Shown: positions 52,478 through 60,990, counted from the stretch's first letter. The stretch is DNA of 64,000 bases from Vibrio sp. LaRot3 (GCF_027587025.1 NZ_JAPPTI010000013.1:20350-84349), one strand, 5' to 3'. Translations and numbers: made by a program. Notes: generated from the letters alone by a model not told the origin.

Positions 52478-52515
52478 AAAAAACCGAGTGGGCTTTAGCC
52501 GACTCGGTTTTTTTA
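52478..52515 (+). terminator. terminator of the CHASE4 sensor gene
   Basis: AACCGAGT-GGC-TTTA-GCC-GACTCGGTT forms an interrupted stem, followed by seven Ts. It could serve both strands. Confidence 0.8.
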
Positions 52516-52536
52516 TCATCTAAGGAACTTAGCAGA

Positions 52537-53082
52537 CTATCGATTAAAGAGCTGTGAAAGCCAAGTAAATAAGCCGTTTGGCTTATGGGAAGCGTTGTCC
52601 GCTTGCCCTTGCTGCTTGCCTTGGTAAAAGCTTGCCATGAGCTCAGTACGAAAGGTTTGTTCATCGCCACTTTCAATGCTTGATAGTAGCTGCGCGGTAT
52701 GGGCTGCATGGTCATTCGCTAAACTAAAGTCCATGGCTAAGTAGCCTTGCACATACAACCATAAATGGCTGATGAATCGAAGCTGATCACCTTCTTGATA
52801 GTGAAAGCGCTCACTGTGCTCGGCCACGTTTTCTTGTAATGCTTGGCGCATCGCTTGTGCCGCTTGTTGGTTTGACTCAACGCGCGCAGTGATTTCAATA
52901 TGGGCTTTGGTGGTTAAACCGAGCAAATGTTGGGTTTCAGCCGTGTTAGGCTTAGTTGCCAAAACCTTTCCATACAACGGGTTATGCTGTTGATAGAACT
53001 CAAGCCAAGTTTGCTGTTCATCGCGGATGGAACTGCATTGGTGAGCGTTAATCGCCTCAACAGTTTGTTGTAACTTAGTCAT
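52537..53082 (-). CDS. unknown cytoplasmic protein coupled to yaeQ
   Basis: This 181-residue protein is alpha-helical, rich in Gln and Ala (QQTVEAINAHQCSSIRDEQQTW), with no signal peptide. The frame is open from 53136. ATG 53082 gives an 8-bp overlap with the yaeQ stop and is the natural start, though its ribosome binding site is weak. I do not recognise the family. Coupling to yaeQ suggests joint expression, but gives no biochemical clue. Confidence 0.65.
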   Translation of the reverse strand: MTKLQQTVEAINAHQCSSIRDEQQTWLEFYQQHNPLYGKVLATKPNTAETQHLLGLTTKAHIEITARVESNQQAAQAMRQALQENVAEHSERFHYQEGDQLRFISHLWLYVQGYLAMDFSLANDHAAHTAQLLSSIESGDEQTFRTELMASFYQGKQQGQADNASHKPNGLFTWLSQLFNR

Positions 53083-53614
53083 TGCTCTGTAGAGTTTGCC
53101 AAGTGATCTCGTAAGAGCCGTTGTTGCTGTCAACAAACAAGCTGTTACCGGTAATCATGACAGAAAGCTCCATACCGCGGTCGATGTTTTCGGCCAACGC
53201 TTCGAGAGTCTGGTTATCAAAACAGTGGATGTTGGCTGAGTAGCTCGACATTTTGTTTTGCGATTGTGACCACCAAACATTACTTTTGCTGTTAAAAGCG
53301 TAGATATCTACGCGCTTAGCCAGTCGAGTCGCCTTTTTTACGCGCTCAAGAGATGGTTCACCTACTTCGATCCAGTGCTCGATCGTGTCATCTAATGCTT
53401 TGTGCCACAGATCGGGTTCTTCAATGGTGGATAAGCCTTTAGTGAACTCAAGTTCAGGCTTAGCATTGAGGCAGAAGGCCAACACACGTGCCATCATGCG
53501 GGTGGTCGTTTCAGAAGGGTGTAGGGCAATGGTGCATTGTAGTGAATCGTAGTAATCACGATTGGTATCAGAAAGGCTGATACGGAATTTAAAAATGGTG
53601 GGTTTAAGAGCCAT
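53075..53614 (-). CDS. yaeQ: YaeQ-family protein
   Basis: This 179-residue protein matches YaeQ (181 in E. coli). It begins MALKPTIFKFRISLSDTNRDYY and has ETTTRMMARVLAFCLNA and LDDTIEHWIEVGEPSLERVKKA. YaeQ has a PD-(D/E)XK-like nuclease fold; the E and W-IEVG region is where the core lies. The physiological role of the family is not established; early reports tied it to haemolysin expression. It follows the cold-shock gene on the same strand with a terminator in between. Confidence 0.9.
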   Translation of the reverse strand: MALKPTIFKFRISLSDTNRDYYDSLQCTIALHPSETTTRMMARVLAFCLNAKPELEFTKGLSTIEEPDLWHKALDDTIEHWIEVGEPSLERVKKATRLAKRVDIYAFNSKSNVWWSQSQNKMSSYSANIHCFDNQTLEALAENIDRGMELSVMITGNSLFVDSNNGSYEITWQTLQSND

Positions 53615-53621
53615 AATTACC

Positions 53622-53652
53622 TAAAAAAATAGCCAGCTAAATAGCTGGCTAT
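53622..53652 (-). terminator. terminator of the cold-shock gene
   Basis: ATAGCCAGCTA/TAGCTGGCTAT forms a stem followed by seven Ts on the minus strand. Confidence 0.8.
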
Positions 53653-53671
53653 ACAATACGTTAAATACTAA

Positions 53672-53881
53672 TTAAAGTACTTTGATGTTTTCAGCTTGAG
53701 GGCCTTTTTGACCTTGAGAGATGCTGAATTCTACAGCTTGACCTTCAGTAAGAGTACGGAAACCGTCACCTACGATAGCGCTGAAGTGTGCGAAAACGTC
53801 AGGGCCGTTTTCTTGTTGGATGAAACCAAAACCTTTAGTTTCGTTGAACCATTTAACTGTACCAGTAACAGTGTTAGACAT
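53672..53881 (-). CDS. cold-shock protein (CspA family)
   Basis: This 69-residue OB-fold protein has RNP1 KGFGFIQ (about residues 16-22) and RNP2 VFAHFSAI (about 29-36). It binds single-stranded nucleic acid and melts RNA structure. The 5' leader is long (about 140 nt from a predicted start at 54025), as in cspA, where the leader controls cold induction. A good ribosome binding site (AAGGAA) precedes ATG 53881. Confidence 0.92.
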   Translation of the reverse strand: MSNTVTGTVKWFNETKGFGFIQQENGPDVFAHFSAIVGDGFRTLTEGQAVEFSISQGQKGPQAENIKVL

Positions 53882-54025
53882 AGTGTATTTCCTTGATGTA
53901 TCGTAAATAAGCCTATAACGGCACGGATAGCGTGGAAAAGGAGATTGCTATTGCGTACGACGTTACGGTAGAGATACGAGAAATCCAACGAAACGGCGAT
54001 CTAGACAAGAACCGTTTTCTAGCTG

Positions 54026-54059
54026 GTGATTAGTCTAAAGCTAAGTTAGGTTAAGTCAA
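54026..54059 (-). promoter_or_regulatory. probable promoter of the cold-shock gene
   Basis: On the minus strand TTGACT (54059-54054) and TAGACT (54037-54032) are separated by 16 bp. A start near 54025 would give a 144-nt leader, which fits the cspA class. Confidence 0.4.
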
Positions 54060-54234
54060 TAAAAATCCATCTAAATTTACTATTATTTTGAACTTTACGG
54101 CGAGAAAATATTAGTACAGTTAAGAACATTGTTTGTAAGCTAACGATTGTCACATTTATATACTGTTAGTAATGATAAATAAAACAGAATATTGGTGAGA
54201 TAAAATCAACAGAGGACATTTTTTAAATTCCTAA

Positions 54235-54459
54235 ATGGTCGAAAATATGAAAAGAAAAGTTAAAATGAACGAAAGTTCATCCCTATCGCTTCAAACCAGT
54301 CTTGAAGTGGGACGAGGGGAGATCCAAGACAACGCATTGAAAGCGGTTGTCACCAGTAAATTGTTTAAAACTCGGGTAGAAAAACCTAAAAAAGGCAAAG
54401 GCAGCTACCAAAGGAAAATGAAATTTAAGGGCAAAGAACCCTATTCAAAAGTTGCTTAA
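54235..54459 (+). CDS. arfA: alternative ribosome-rescue factor ArfA
   Basis: This is up to 74 residues. GRGEIQDNALKAVVTSKLF and KTRVEKPKKGKGSYQRK are the conserved ArfA core (compare GQIKDNAIEALL and RVEKNKKGKGSY in E. coli). ArfA recruits RF2 to ribosomes stalled at the 3' end of broken mRNA. The start is uncertain (54235, 54247 or 54265; none has a strong ribosome binding site). The last codons lie inside a terminator stem, and the stop is in its loop. As in E. coli, the mRNA would therefore often lack a stop codon and be kept low by trans-translation (tmRNA). Confidence 0.9.
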   Translation: MVENMKRKVKMNESSSLSLQTSLEVGRGEIQDNALKAVVTSKLFKTRVEKPKKGKGSYQRKMKFKGKEPYSKVA

Positions 54460-54490
54460 TTGAGCCACGTTTGAATAGGGTTCTTTTTTT
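54433..54490 (+). terminator. terminator/RNase III hairpin overlapping the 3' end of arfA
   Basis: AAAGAACCCTATTCAAA (54433-54449) pairs perfectly with TTTGAATAGGGTTCTTT (54470-54486), and a T-run follows. The left arm codes for arfA residues; the stop codon (54457-54459) is in the loop. Confidence 0.85.
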
Positions 54491-54562
54491 GAAAGCCTTA
54501 TTATTTATGGTGTTGATTAATATTATCTATCAACTCGGTTGCCTAATTCATTTATGAATTAT

Positions 54563-55726
54563 TTATCGCTCTATTTTTGGCGAATAAATGGAATAAGCGG
54601 TGATTTGTCCCGCGACAATAGCGGCAAACATAAACAGTGCTGACAAACCTATACTTGGTATTGGCAGTATGGATTGCTCAAAAACAGATTGGCTCGCACT
54701 GACCAATACGCGGCTGCCGGGCACTAAAATGATGATGCCTTGCAGAATGTAGATTGAGCCAGTTAAGCCAAGCCGCTTGGCCAACCACGTGCCGTATAGA
54801 GTAATTAATACCGTGGTTACCCAAGTCCCCACGACCCAGCCACTCTCAAAGCCAAGATAAAATGGGCCCCACATCCCTAATACCGCAACAGGTAGACCCA
54901 GTAAGATGTCTTTAGCTCGCGCATTAAAAATGATGCCGATAGAAATAGAAATCAGGAATAGGCCTGCAATATGCAGCCATATAGGCACTTCGTTGAGGTA
55001 ATTGGCCGATTGCGCCTGCCCCCAGATAGACTCACCAATATTGAGCCCCATAACGATACCGACAAACAGTTTAATCAGCGTTAAACCACTTTGTCCAAGC
55101 AGGCTTGTGCCTGATACTAAATCATTAAAGGCGAGACACTCTAAAGAGTTAGCTATAGAAAGCCCGGGAACAAAAAGAATAATCGAGGCAATACAGAGCG
55201 CCCACACAGGGATTGGTTGGCCAGTACTGGCAAACCACGCCACCAATATGCCGGTTAATAGCGCCGCGATAAACTCGACTGCAATAGAACGGCGGCCTTT
55301 CAATACTTGCTGCGTTCCCCACACCATCAAGCCCAGAAATACAGCGAAATAGATTGCTTCCATCGTACTACCAACCAGCATGAGATAAGCGGGTGGTATT
55401 GCCATGTTGGCAAGCGCTGAAATCCATTTAGGGTAGTGCGTTGCTTCAGGGATAGGATCATCGTGAGCTCGGTTGATCTTAATGATGGTATTGGCTAACA
55501 AACTGAGGTTAATCGATGCTGGGGCATGTCGCCTCATCACAACGGCATCGTTATCCGCTGGAAACTGATAGTTCACCGTCGTTGGTGTTGCTTGCACCAT
55601 GACATCAATGCCTTGGTTCTTAGCATAAAACTGAGTGTATTTTTCAAGTTTGTATGGTGGGCATCCGCAGCGATGCAAGGTGTCACCGATGTCTACAATT
55701 TGATTAATTCTGTATTGCGAAGGCAT
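54563..55726 (-). CDS. threonine/serine exporter of the ThrE type
   Basis: This 387-residue protein has an N-terminal cytoplasmic part (INQIVDIGDTLHRCGCPPYKLEKYTQ...VMVQATPTTVNYQF), the ThrE/DUF1212 start. Ten hydrophobic helices follow, in two groups of five (about 120-245 and 260-385). It is the fused two-module form (DUF1212 plus DUF3815). It is probably a proton-driven exporter of small amino acids. The cysteine pair in HRCGCPPY replaces the usual small residues. It is monocistronic. Confidence 0.85.
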   Translation of the reverse strand: MPSQYRINQIVDIGDTLHRCGCPPYKLEKYTQFYAKNQGIDVMVQATPTTVNYQFPADNDAVVMRRHAPASINLSLLANTIIKINRAHDDPIPEATHYPKWISALANMAIPPAYLMLVGSTMEAIYFAVFLGLMVWGTQQVLKGRRSIAVEFIAALLTGILVAWFASTGQPIPVWALCIASIILFVPGLSIANSLECLAFNDLVSGTSLLGQSGLTLIKLFVGIVMGLNIGESIWGQAQSANYLNEVPIWLHIAGLFLISISIGIIFNARAKDILLGLPVAVLGMWGPFYLGFESGWVVGTWVTTVLITLYGTWLAKRLGLTGSIYILQGIIILVPGSRVLVSASQSVFEQSILPIPSIGLSALFMFAAIVAGQITAYSIYSPKIER

Positions 55727-56132
55727 GAGTTTTTGTTACTGGTGTGGTTTGCGCGCAACCCTAACAAACACGTTGTTCGGATTCGACCAATGGATCGTTG
55801 AAGAGTGCTTGCAGTCACACAAATAGTCTCGAAAGCACCGTTTCATCGATGGTGTCGCATTTTCACAATCGGGCGGAAAATAATTTATATGCTACAATTT
55901 TGTTACTTAAAGGGCGGTTTTTAGGCGTGGGACGATAAATTACCCATAAAACTGCATAGTTATAGAAAGCAAGCTTTTAACCGTTGTTTTACAAGTCATG
56001 TTGATTCAAAAATAGCGATAAAAAGACTAAAAAATGTTGTTTGAATTTTTATTTTTAACTGAGAAAATGGTCGCAAAATGAGTTTTCATTTATGAAAAGA
56101 TGATTTTAACGTCTTAGAAACGAGGTGTGATT
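55727..56132. other. divergent intergenic region
   Basis: These 406 bp lie between the divergent ThrE-like gene and the small membrane gene. They are very AT-rich in the right half, with GGGCGG at 55872-55877 and again at 55910-55915. I see no ORF, tRNA or riboswitch consensus. It presumably holds both promoters. Confidence 0.5.
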
Positions 56133-56489
56133 ATGAAAATAGTTCTAATCTTAATGGCATCACTGTCTGCTGGTGTGGCATCAGCTGATCACCTTCACTC
56201 TTTCTTATTAGGGTTAACCATCGCAACGTTGGCCGTAGGCAGTTGTTATTGGTTTGCGTTTCGAACGACCCGTTTCCCTCAGTTAGCTTTGTTTCTATTG
56301 CTATGTGGCATGTTGTCTAAACTGACCATTACCGTAATTGGTGTGAGTGTTGGTGTTGCAGCCAACCTTATTTCTTCTCCTCTCGTGTTTGCGTTGTCTT
56401 ATCTGTTCTTTATGCTGGTCACGAGTTATCTATGGTTCAGTTACCGCGATGCGGCAACACCAGCGCCGAAAGCCATCCCAATTGCTTAA
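56133..56489 (+). CDS. small polytopic membrane protein of unknown function
   Basis: This 118-residue protein has four hydrophobic stretches: about 3-17, 22-41, 47-67 and 76-99. The first may be a cleaved signal (ASLSAGVASA). It resembles AtpI-like proteins in size and helix order, but no sequence motif confirms this. ATG 56133 is preferred (GAGGTG upstream) over GTG 56127. It is monocistronic with a terminator. Confidence 0.6.
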   Translation: MKIVLILMASLSAGVASADHLHSFLLGLTIATLAVGSCYWFAFRTTRFPQLALFLLLCGMLSKLTITVIGVSVGVAANLISSPLVFALSYLFFMLVTSYLWFSYRDAATPAPKAIPIA

Positions 56490-56507
56490 GCCAAAAGTAT
56501 GAAAGCG

Positions 56508-56534
56508 AGCCAGCATATTGATGCTGGCTTTTTG
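56508..56534 (+). terminator. intrinsic terminator
   Basis: AGCCAGCAT-ATTG-ATGCTGGCT is followed by five Ts. Confidence 0.8.
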
Positions 56535-56646
56535 TTGTCTTTTCTTTGCGTCAATTCTTGTTTAACGGTAACCATTAGTAACAGCCTAGCTGAAACCGCC
56601 TACGCTTTGAGTATACTCAAATGAGAACTTACCTTGGTGGATGGCC

Positions 56647-57813
56647 ATGAAAACAAAATCTCTAATAAATTCGGCACTGCTCGTTGCGAGCCTTTCTTCT
56701 ACAGCGGCGTTGGCTGCGCCTACCATTACGCCCGATCCTCCCGTCCTTGGTGCAAAGGGCTACATCTTGCTTGATTACAATACCGGCCAAGTGTTGGTAG
56801 AAAAGAATGCCCATGACCAACTGAACCCTGCAAGCTTAACTAAGCTGATGACAGCGTATGTAGCAGGACAAGAGATCAACAATGGCAATATTACCCTTGA
56901 TGATCAGGTAGTGATCAGTGAAAAAGCGTGGGCGAAAAACTTCCCTGACTCGTCAAAGATGTTTATTGAAGTCGGGACTTCTGTCGCCTTAATGGATTTA
57001 TATCGAGGTTTGATTGTTCAATCAGGCAACGATGCCAGTGTCGCCATTGCTGAGCATGTGGCGGGCAGCGAAGACGCGTTCGTTGGATTAATGAATAGCT
57101 GGGCGGACAAATTAGCGCTAAACAATACTGCGTTTACCAACCCTCATGGCTTAGACAGTGATGGTTTATATTCAACGCCTTACGATATTGCCTTATTAAG
57201 CCGCGCGATCATTCGTGATTTGCCAAGTATCTACCCTCTATATAGTGAAACAGCTTATACCTACAACAAAATCACTCAATACAACCGCAATGGCTTGTTG
57301 CGCGATCGCAGCTTAAACGTCGATGGTATGAAGACAGGTTACACCAGCGGTGCGGGTTATAGCTTAGCCACCTCGGCCACCAATGGGGACATGCGTTTGA
57401 TCTCTGTGGTTATGGGCTCGGCAAGCACGAAAAGCCGAGAGTCTGAAAGTAAGCAATTACTTAGCTTTGGCTTTAGATTTTTCGATACTGTGCGCGTAAG
57501 CCAAGCTGATGATGTCGTTGCCCAAGAGCGAGTTTGGATGGGGGAACAAGACCAAGTGAACGTTGGTGTTGCTGACGACGTTTATGTCACCGTGGCAAAA
57601 GCGGATGCGAAAAAGATCAAAGCGGAGCTTATTTACGATGGTGAACTGACTGCGCCAATCGCACAAGGGCAACAAGTGGGTAAAGTGGTGTATAGCTTAG
57701 ATGATCAAACCATCGCCGAAGCCCCACTGATGGCATTAGAGCCAGTGGAAGAGGGCGGCGTGTTTAAACGCATCCTCGATTGGTTTAAACAGCTTGTGTC
57801 TAGCTGGTTCTAA
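56647..57813 (+). CDS. dacA: D-alanyl-D-alanine carboxypeptidase (PBP5/6-type)
   Basis: This 388-residue protein has signal peptide MKTKSLINSALLVASLSSTAALA. The penicillin-binding motifs are SLTK (active Ser in LNPASLTKLM), SGN (VQSGNDAS) and KTG (DGMKTGYTSG). A beta-rich C-terminal domain ends in an amphipathic helix (KRILDWFKQLVSSWF) that anchors it at the periplasmic membrane face. It trims the terminal D-Ala from peptidoglycan pentapeptides. ATG 56647 is chosen over 56641 for its ribosome binding site (GGTGG). Confidence 0.95.
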   Translation: MKTKSLINSALLVASLSSTAALAAPTITPDPPVLGAKGYILLDYNTGQVLVEKNAHDQLNPASLTKLMTAYVAGQEINNGNITLDDQVVISEKAWAKNFPDSSKMFIEVGTSVALMDLYRGLIVQSGNDASVAIAEHVAGSEDAFVGLMNSWADKLALNNTAFTNPHGLDSDGLYSTPYDIALLSRAIIRDLPSIYPLYSETAYTYNKITQYNRNGLLRDRSLNVDGMKTGYTSGAGYSLATSATNGDMRLISVVMGSASTKSRESESKQLLSFGFRFFDTVRVSQADDVVAQERVWMGEQDQVNVGVADDVYVTVAKADAKKIKAELIYDGELTAPIAQGQQVGKVVYSLDDQTIAEAPLMALEPVEEGGVFKRILDWFKQLVSSWF

Positions 57814-57826
57814 ATCTCAATATCGT

Positions 57827-57855
57827 AAAACGAGCCTAAGTGGCTCGTTTTTTTT
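57827..57855 (+). terminator. terminator of dacA
   Basis: AAAACGAGCC-TAAGT-GGCTCGTTTT is followed by more Ts. Confidence 0.85.
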
Positions 57856-58008
57856 GCTCGCAGTTTTGGAGTAATACTGAACGGGATGCCCAACTATTGA
57901 TACAAGCAATGATTTATCCTAATTCTTATCGGACGTTTACCAATTATTGACATTAAGACAACGAAATTGCCGACAATGCCTCTATTCAAAGAAAGCAGGA
58001 ACAGAATT

Positions 58009-58362
58009 ATGGAATTTACCCGTCAGGATAGCGAAGCCCTATATCAAGTGTGGATGTCTCAGAAATCCAAAATGCGTTTAACACAGATGGAATTTGCTAA
58101 AAAGCTGGGCATGAGCCAATTAGAATTCTCTGGCTTGTTAAGAGGTGAGCAGCCACTCTCAATGGCTTTTGTTTCTCAGTTTTGTCGTCTGCTCAATTTA
58201 GATTCACGCACAATCGTACCTACCTTACAAGAGCGAGCGAGAGAGGCGACACAGCAAGTCTACTTAGAGAGCCGAATGACCGTTGATGGCGAAATCAAGC
58301 GTGCTTATATAGAGGGGAATCAAGTGGTTGTTGAGTATTTACATACTGTACCGTTGCAGTAG
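58009..58362 (+). CDS. HTH (XRE-like) regulator
   Basis: This 117-residue protein has an N-terminal helix-turn-helix (RLTQMEFAKKLGMSQLEFSGLLRGEQPLSMAFVSQFCRLLNL, about 22-63), a Cro/CI-type fold. The C-terminal part is a short beta-rich segment (TVDGEIKRAYIEGNQVVVEYLHTVPLQ) that may dimerise. It starts at ATG 58009, with AGGA upstream. It is single, not next to an obvious target. Confidence 0.75.
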   Translation: MEFTRQDSEALYQVWMSQKSKMRLTQMEFAKKLGMSQLEFSGLLRGEQPLSMAFVSQFCRLLNLDSRTIVPTLQERAREATQQVYLESRMTVDGEIKRAYIEGNQVVVEYLHTVPLQ

Positions 58363-58498
58363 GGCGTTTGCGTTTCATAAAGATGAGAATTTCCTCCCAA
58401 CAATTGAATTAGATGGAATTAGCGTAACTTTTGGTCGATTTTATAACTCATATGGTATAGCATTCCGGAACTCATTATTTAGGGCGGAAATATAATCC

Positions 58499-59170
58499 AT
58501 GAAATTGATGAAAACTCTGTTAGTGGCTATCGCAGTAACGACATTGGCTGGATGTGCCTCAGGCATTCAACAACGCGCAACGAAATTTACATCCTATGAA
58601 GACTTTAGAAAAGGGCCTGAAGGTGGTGTTGATTTAGTTTGGAGCCGTATTGGCCTGCGTAGCGAAGAAAAACTAAAAGCCAAACTGGCTGAGTATGATT
58701 CAATGATCATTGATCAGGTCTTTGTTGTTACTAATGAAGAAAACCTAGATAGAGAGCAAATCACTGAGCTATCCGATCATATGTTGATGCGCCTAAAAGA
58801 AAAAGTGTCACCGTACAAGAAGATAGTGACAGAACCTTCTGAGACGACACTGCGCTTAAGTATAGCAATCAGCAACGTTGAAACGCCAAACCCAGTGTTA
58901 GCCGTGACAAGTAGTGTTCTACCTTTTGGTTTAGCGATTTCGACTATCTCGAAAGTGACGACGGGTGAACACACCAACGTAGGCAGTGCGAGTGTAGAAC
59001 TGCTGTTAAGTGATTCGACAACCGGCAAGCCACTGATTGCCGCGATTGATCGCCAAGCGGGCAACAAAGACTTATCAACCATGGTTGACTCTTTAGATGA
59101 CGCGAAAGACGCAATTGATTATTGGGTTGAGCGTTTAGGTGTTACCCTAGCAGACTGGAAAAAGCCTTAG
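58499..59170 (+). CDS. DUF3313-type lipoprotein
   Basis: This 223-residue lipoprotein has signal peptide ending TLAGC (Cys19). SYEDFRKGPEGGVDLVWSRIGLRSEEKLKAKLAEYDSMIIDQVFV and the middle AVTSSVLPFGLAISTISKVTTGEHTNVGSASVELLLSDSTTGKPLIAAIDRQAG fit the DUF3313 family of outer-membrane lipoproteins, whose function is unknown. A second Met three codons in (58508) is an alternative start. Confidence 0.75.
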   Translation: MKLMKTLLVAIAVTTLAGCASGIQQRATKFTSYEDFRKGPEGGVDLVWSRIGLRSEEKLKAKLAEYDSMIIDQVFVVTNEENLDREQITELSDHMLMRLKEKVSPYKKIVTEPSETTLRLSIAISNVETPNPVLAVTSSVLPFGLAISTISKVTTGEHTNVGSASVELLLSDSTTGKPLIAAIDRQAGNKDLSTMVDSLDDAKDAIDYWVERLGVTLADWKKP

Positions 59171-59182
59171 TCTGAGAGTTCG

Positions 59183-59398
59183 ATGTTAGAAAAGCAAAAT
59201 CTGATTAAATTAGCGCGCATGCCAATGCCATTTGGCAAGTATGCAGGTCGAATGTTGATTGATCTACCGGAGGAATATCTCCTTTGGTTTGATAAGAAAG
59301 GTTTCCCAAGTGGAGAGCTGGGGGAATTATTAAAGCTTTGTCTAGCGTTAAAAATTGAAGGGCTTGATAGTGTTGTTAAGCCCTTAAAACACATGTAA
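59183..59398 (+). CDS. DUF3820-family protein
   Basis: This 71-residue protein has MPMPFGKYAGRMLIDLPEEYLLWFDKKGFPSGELGELL, the DUF3820 signature (P-F-G-K-x-x-G, then YLxWF). The family is small and conserved, sometimes annotated as a quorum-sensing-regulated factor, without a demonstrated biochemical role. It lies 12 bp after the lipoprotein gene and may be cotranscribed. Confidence 0.8.
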   Translation: MLEKQNLIKLARMPMPFGKYAGRMLIDLPEEYLLWFDKKGFPSGELGELLKLCLALKIEGLDSVVKPLKHM

Positions 59399-59438
59399 CC
59401 CGCCGTAAAAACACCGCCCAATATAAAATAGACGTACT

Positions 59439-59681
59439 ATGAATTTTGATATCGATGCACTAAAACACCATCAATTGGTCGAAGATGGCCAACTAGAAGG
59501 GTGTTACATTCATCAGCCTGCGACAGGCAGTCAGCAAGATGACAAAGGTGTTATGGCTGAACGCCAAGCATTAGAAAAGTTGGGATATAAAGTGGTACAA
59601 GTTCAGGTTAAAGGCCGAACAACAACCTTTGCTGAAGCGATGCAAGAGTTCGCTAACAAGAGCGGCCTTCAAGCTAAGTAA
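59439..59681 (+). CDS. small conserved protein of unknown function
   Basis: This 80-residue protein has a Gln-rich middle (HQPATGSQQDDKGVMAERQALEKLGYKVVQVQVKGRTTTF) and no signal peptide. It is 40 bp after the DUF3820 gene, ends before a terminator and probably belongs to the same transcript. I do not recognise the family. Confidence 0.65.
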   Translation: MNFDIDALKHHQLVEDGQLEGCYIHQPATGSQQDDKGVMAERQALEKLGYKVVQVQVKGRTTTFAEAMQEFANKSGLQAK

Positions 59682-59743
59682 TCGGCGACGTATCTACTGC
59701 GTTGCTCTAAACTCCTCAAAGATAAATCCTATCCTTAACTCAG

Positions 59744-59774
59744 AAGAGTCAGCCCATTGGGCTGGCTCTTTTTT
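59744..59774 (+). terminator. intrinsic terminator
   Basis: AGAGTCAGCCC-ATT-GGGCTGGCTCT (one bulge) is followed by six Ts. It ends the last chromosomal transcript before the cassette array. Confidence 0.8.
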
Positions 59775-60013
59775 GAACCAAAATCATTCAGACTAAATAC
59801 TCATTCATATCTTGTTGTTGTGAATTTTCACTACAACAGTTTGTGTGAATTCCGTTCATTTAGGAATTATGCACCTATTGGCATTATAACTGCGTAGCAT
59901 TTTTGATAAGGTATTGATTCGTAATTGGGCTAGTAAGTGAGAGACGGCATTACACGAGAGCTAAATGCGGCTGTTAGCCGTCTAATTAGCGTTAGAACTT
60001 ATAGGGAAATTTG

Positions 60014-60418
60014 ATGAAAGTGCATGAATGCGTATCTTTCATGTTGATCGAACATGATAGTGTATTACTCGAAAAACGTAGTGAAACGAGAGAAACCGAT
60101 GCTGGTGCAATTAATATTCCTGGCGGCCATATTGAACATGGAGAAAGTCCAATCCAAGCCTTGTTCCGTGAAGTTGGCGAAGAGCTGAATGTGATCCCTG
60201 AATCATACAAATATCTTTGTTCACTCCATCATCCAACTAGCGAGCTGCAATTAATTCACTACTATGTTGTTGACAGTTGGAAAGGAGAAATTTCAGCACA
60301 AGAGGCCGAAAGCGTACATTGGTATCCGCTACGTTCAGCTCCAGTAGGTATTGAAGCTGATCGCTTGGCTCTTGTAGAGTTTTTTAGAGTTGGGCAATAC
60401 TTGCAGGCACAGTTCTAA
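60014..60418 (+). CDS. Nudix hydrolase (cassette 1)
   Basis: This 134-residue protein has the complete Nudix box GGHIEHGESPIQALFREVGEEL (about residues 35-56; G-x5-E-x7-R-E-U-x-E-E). It hydrolyses nucleoside diphosphate derivatives. It starts at ATG 60014 (TAGGGA upstream). The stop codon lies inside the attC left end, as is usual for integron cassettes. No cassette promoter is seen, so expression may depend on upstream reading or be weak. Confidence 0.88.
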   Translation: MKVHECVSFMLIEHDSVLLEKRSETRETDAGAINIPGGHIEHGESPIQALFREVGEELNVIPESYKYLCSLHHPTSELQLIHYYVVDSWKGEISAQEAESVHWYPLRSAPVGIEADRLALVEFFRVGQYLQAQF

Positions 60419-60537
60419 CAAAGCATTTAAGGCAGATTCGCAACGCATGGCATTTTTGGTTTGGTCGGCTTTCGTGTTTACGGCACAATGGTTAGGTTCA
60501 GTGGTAGTGTTGCTCACTACTTAATGCGGCGTTATGT
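60412..60537 (+). repeat. attC site 1
   Basis: The left core GTTCTAAC (60412-60419) is complementary to the start of cassette 1. The inner part runs GCATTTAAG...CTTAATGC. The right core is GTTATGT (60531-60537). The recombination point is after G60531. Confidence 0.85.
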
Positions 60538-60990
60538 TTACTTGTAATTCAAAGGCTTAAAGTTCTTAGGCTCTAGTTCTTTATCCCTATGGCAGTTCGT
60601 CCCTAGTAGACTCAGCAAATCCGTATTGTCGGTCTAAGTTCTTGAATCTCTCAGCCCGTAAAACATGCCAATGTTCGTGGGTTGCTTCATTGTCAGGTCG
60701 TGGCGGTTGGTTTCTTGTTTAACTGGCTTAAAGTCGCTTCTAGGTTCTTAGCCCATTAGCATTTCGGCTTAGCAGTTGCCTCGGCAACCAACCATTGTCT
60801 TGCGCTTTGGTTGGAAAGATAGGGCGTTTGTTGAAGTTTAGTCGTGTTGCCTCATTGGGCAGGGAAGTGTTCATACTTGTTTTAGGTTGGTCGCCTCTGG
60901 TGGCCAAGCTGGTTCTTGCCTTGTGGCTTAGTTCAGAAAACCAGTCTGAAATATCAGTTCTTTCTCAAGTAAGTCAGTGACTTGTGGTAA
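60532..60990. other. ORF-less cassette (cassette 2)
   Basis: Between the right core of attC 1 and the left core of attC 2 lie about 459 bp with no credible ORF; the longest frames (61 residues at 60795 and 63 at 60954, minus strand, which crosses attC) have no start context. The sequence is T-rich and repetitive in short words (CTTAGGTTCTTAG-like, AAAGTTCTTAGG, GTTCTTGAATC). It could be a non-coding RNA cassette, a decayed gene or a promoter cassette. Confidence 0.6.

Noticed and set aside
55860..56132. possible riboswitch before the small membrane gene
   Set aside because: GGGCGG repeats and A/T-rich sequence, but no match to a known aptamer core such as the c-di-GMP or TPP consensus that I could recognise.
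60795..60980. 61-residue frame inside cassette 2
   Set aside because: TTG start with no ribosome binding site, no recognisable domain, and far from the cassette start, where cassette genes usually begin.
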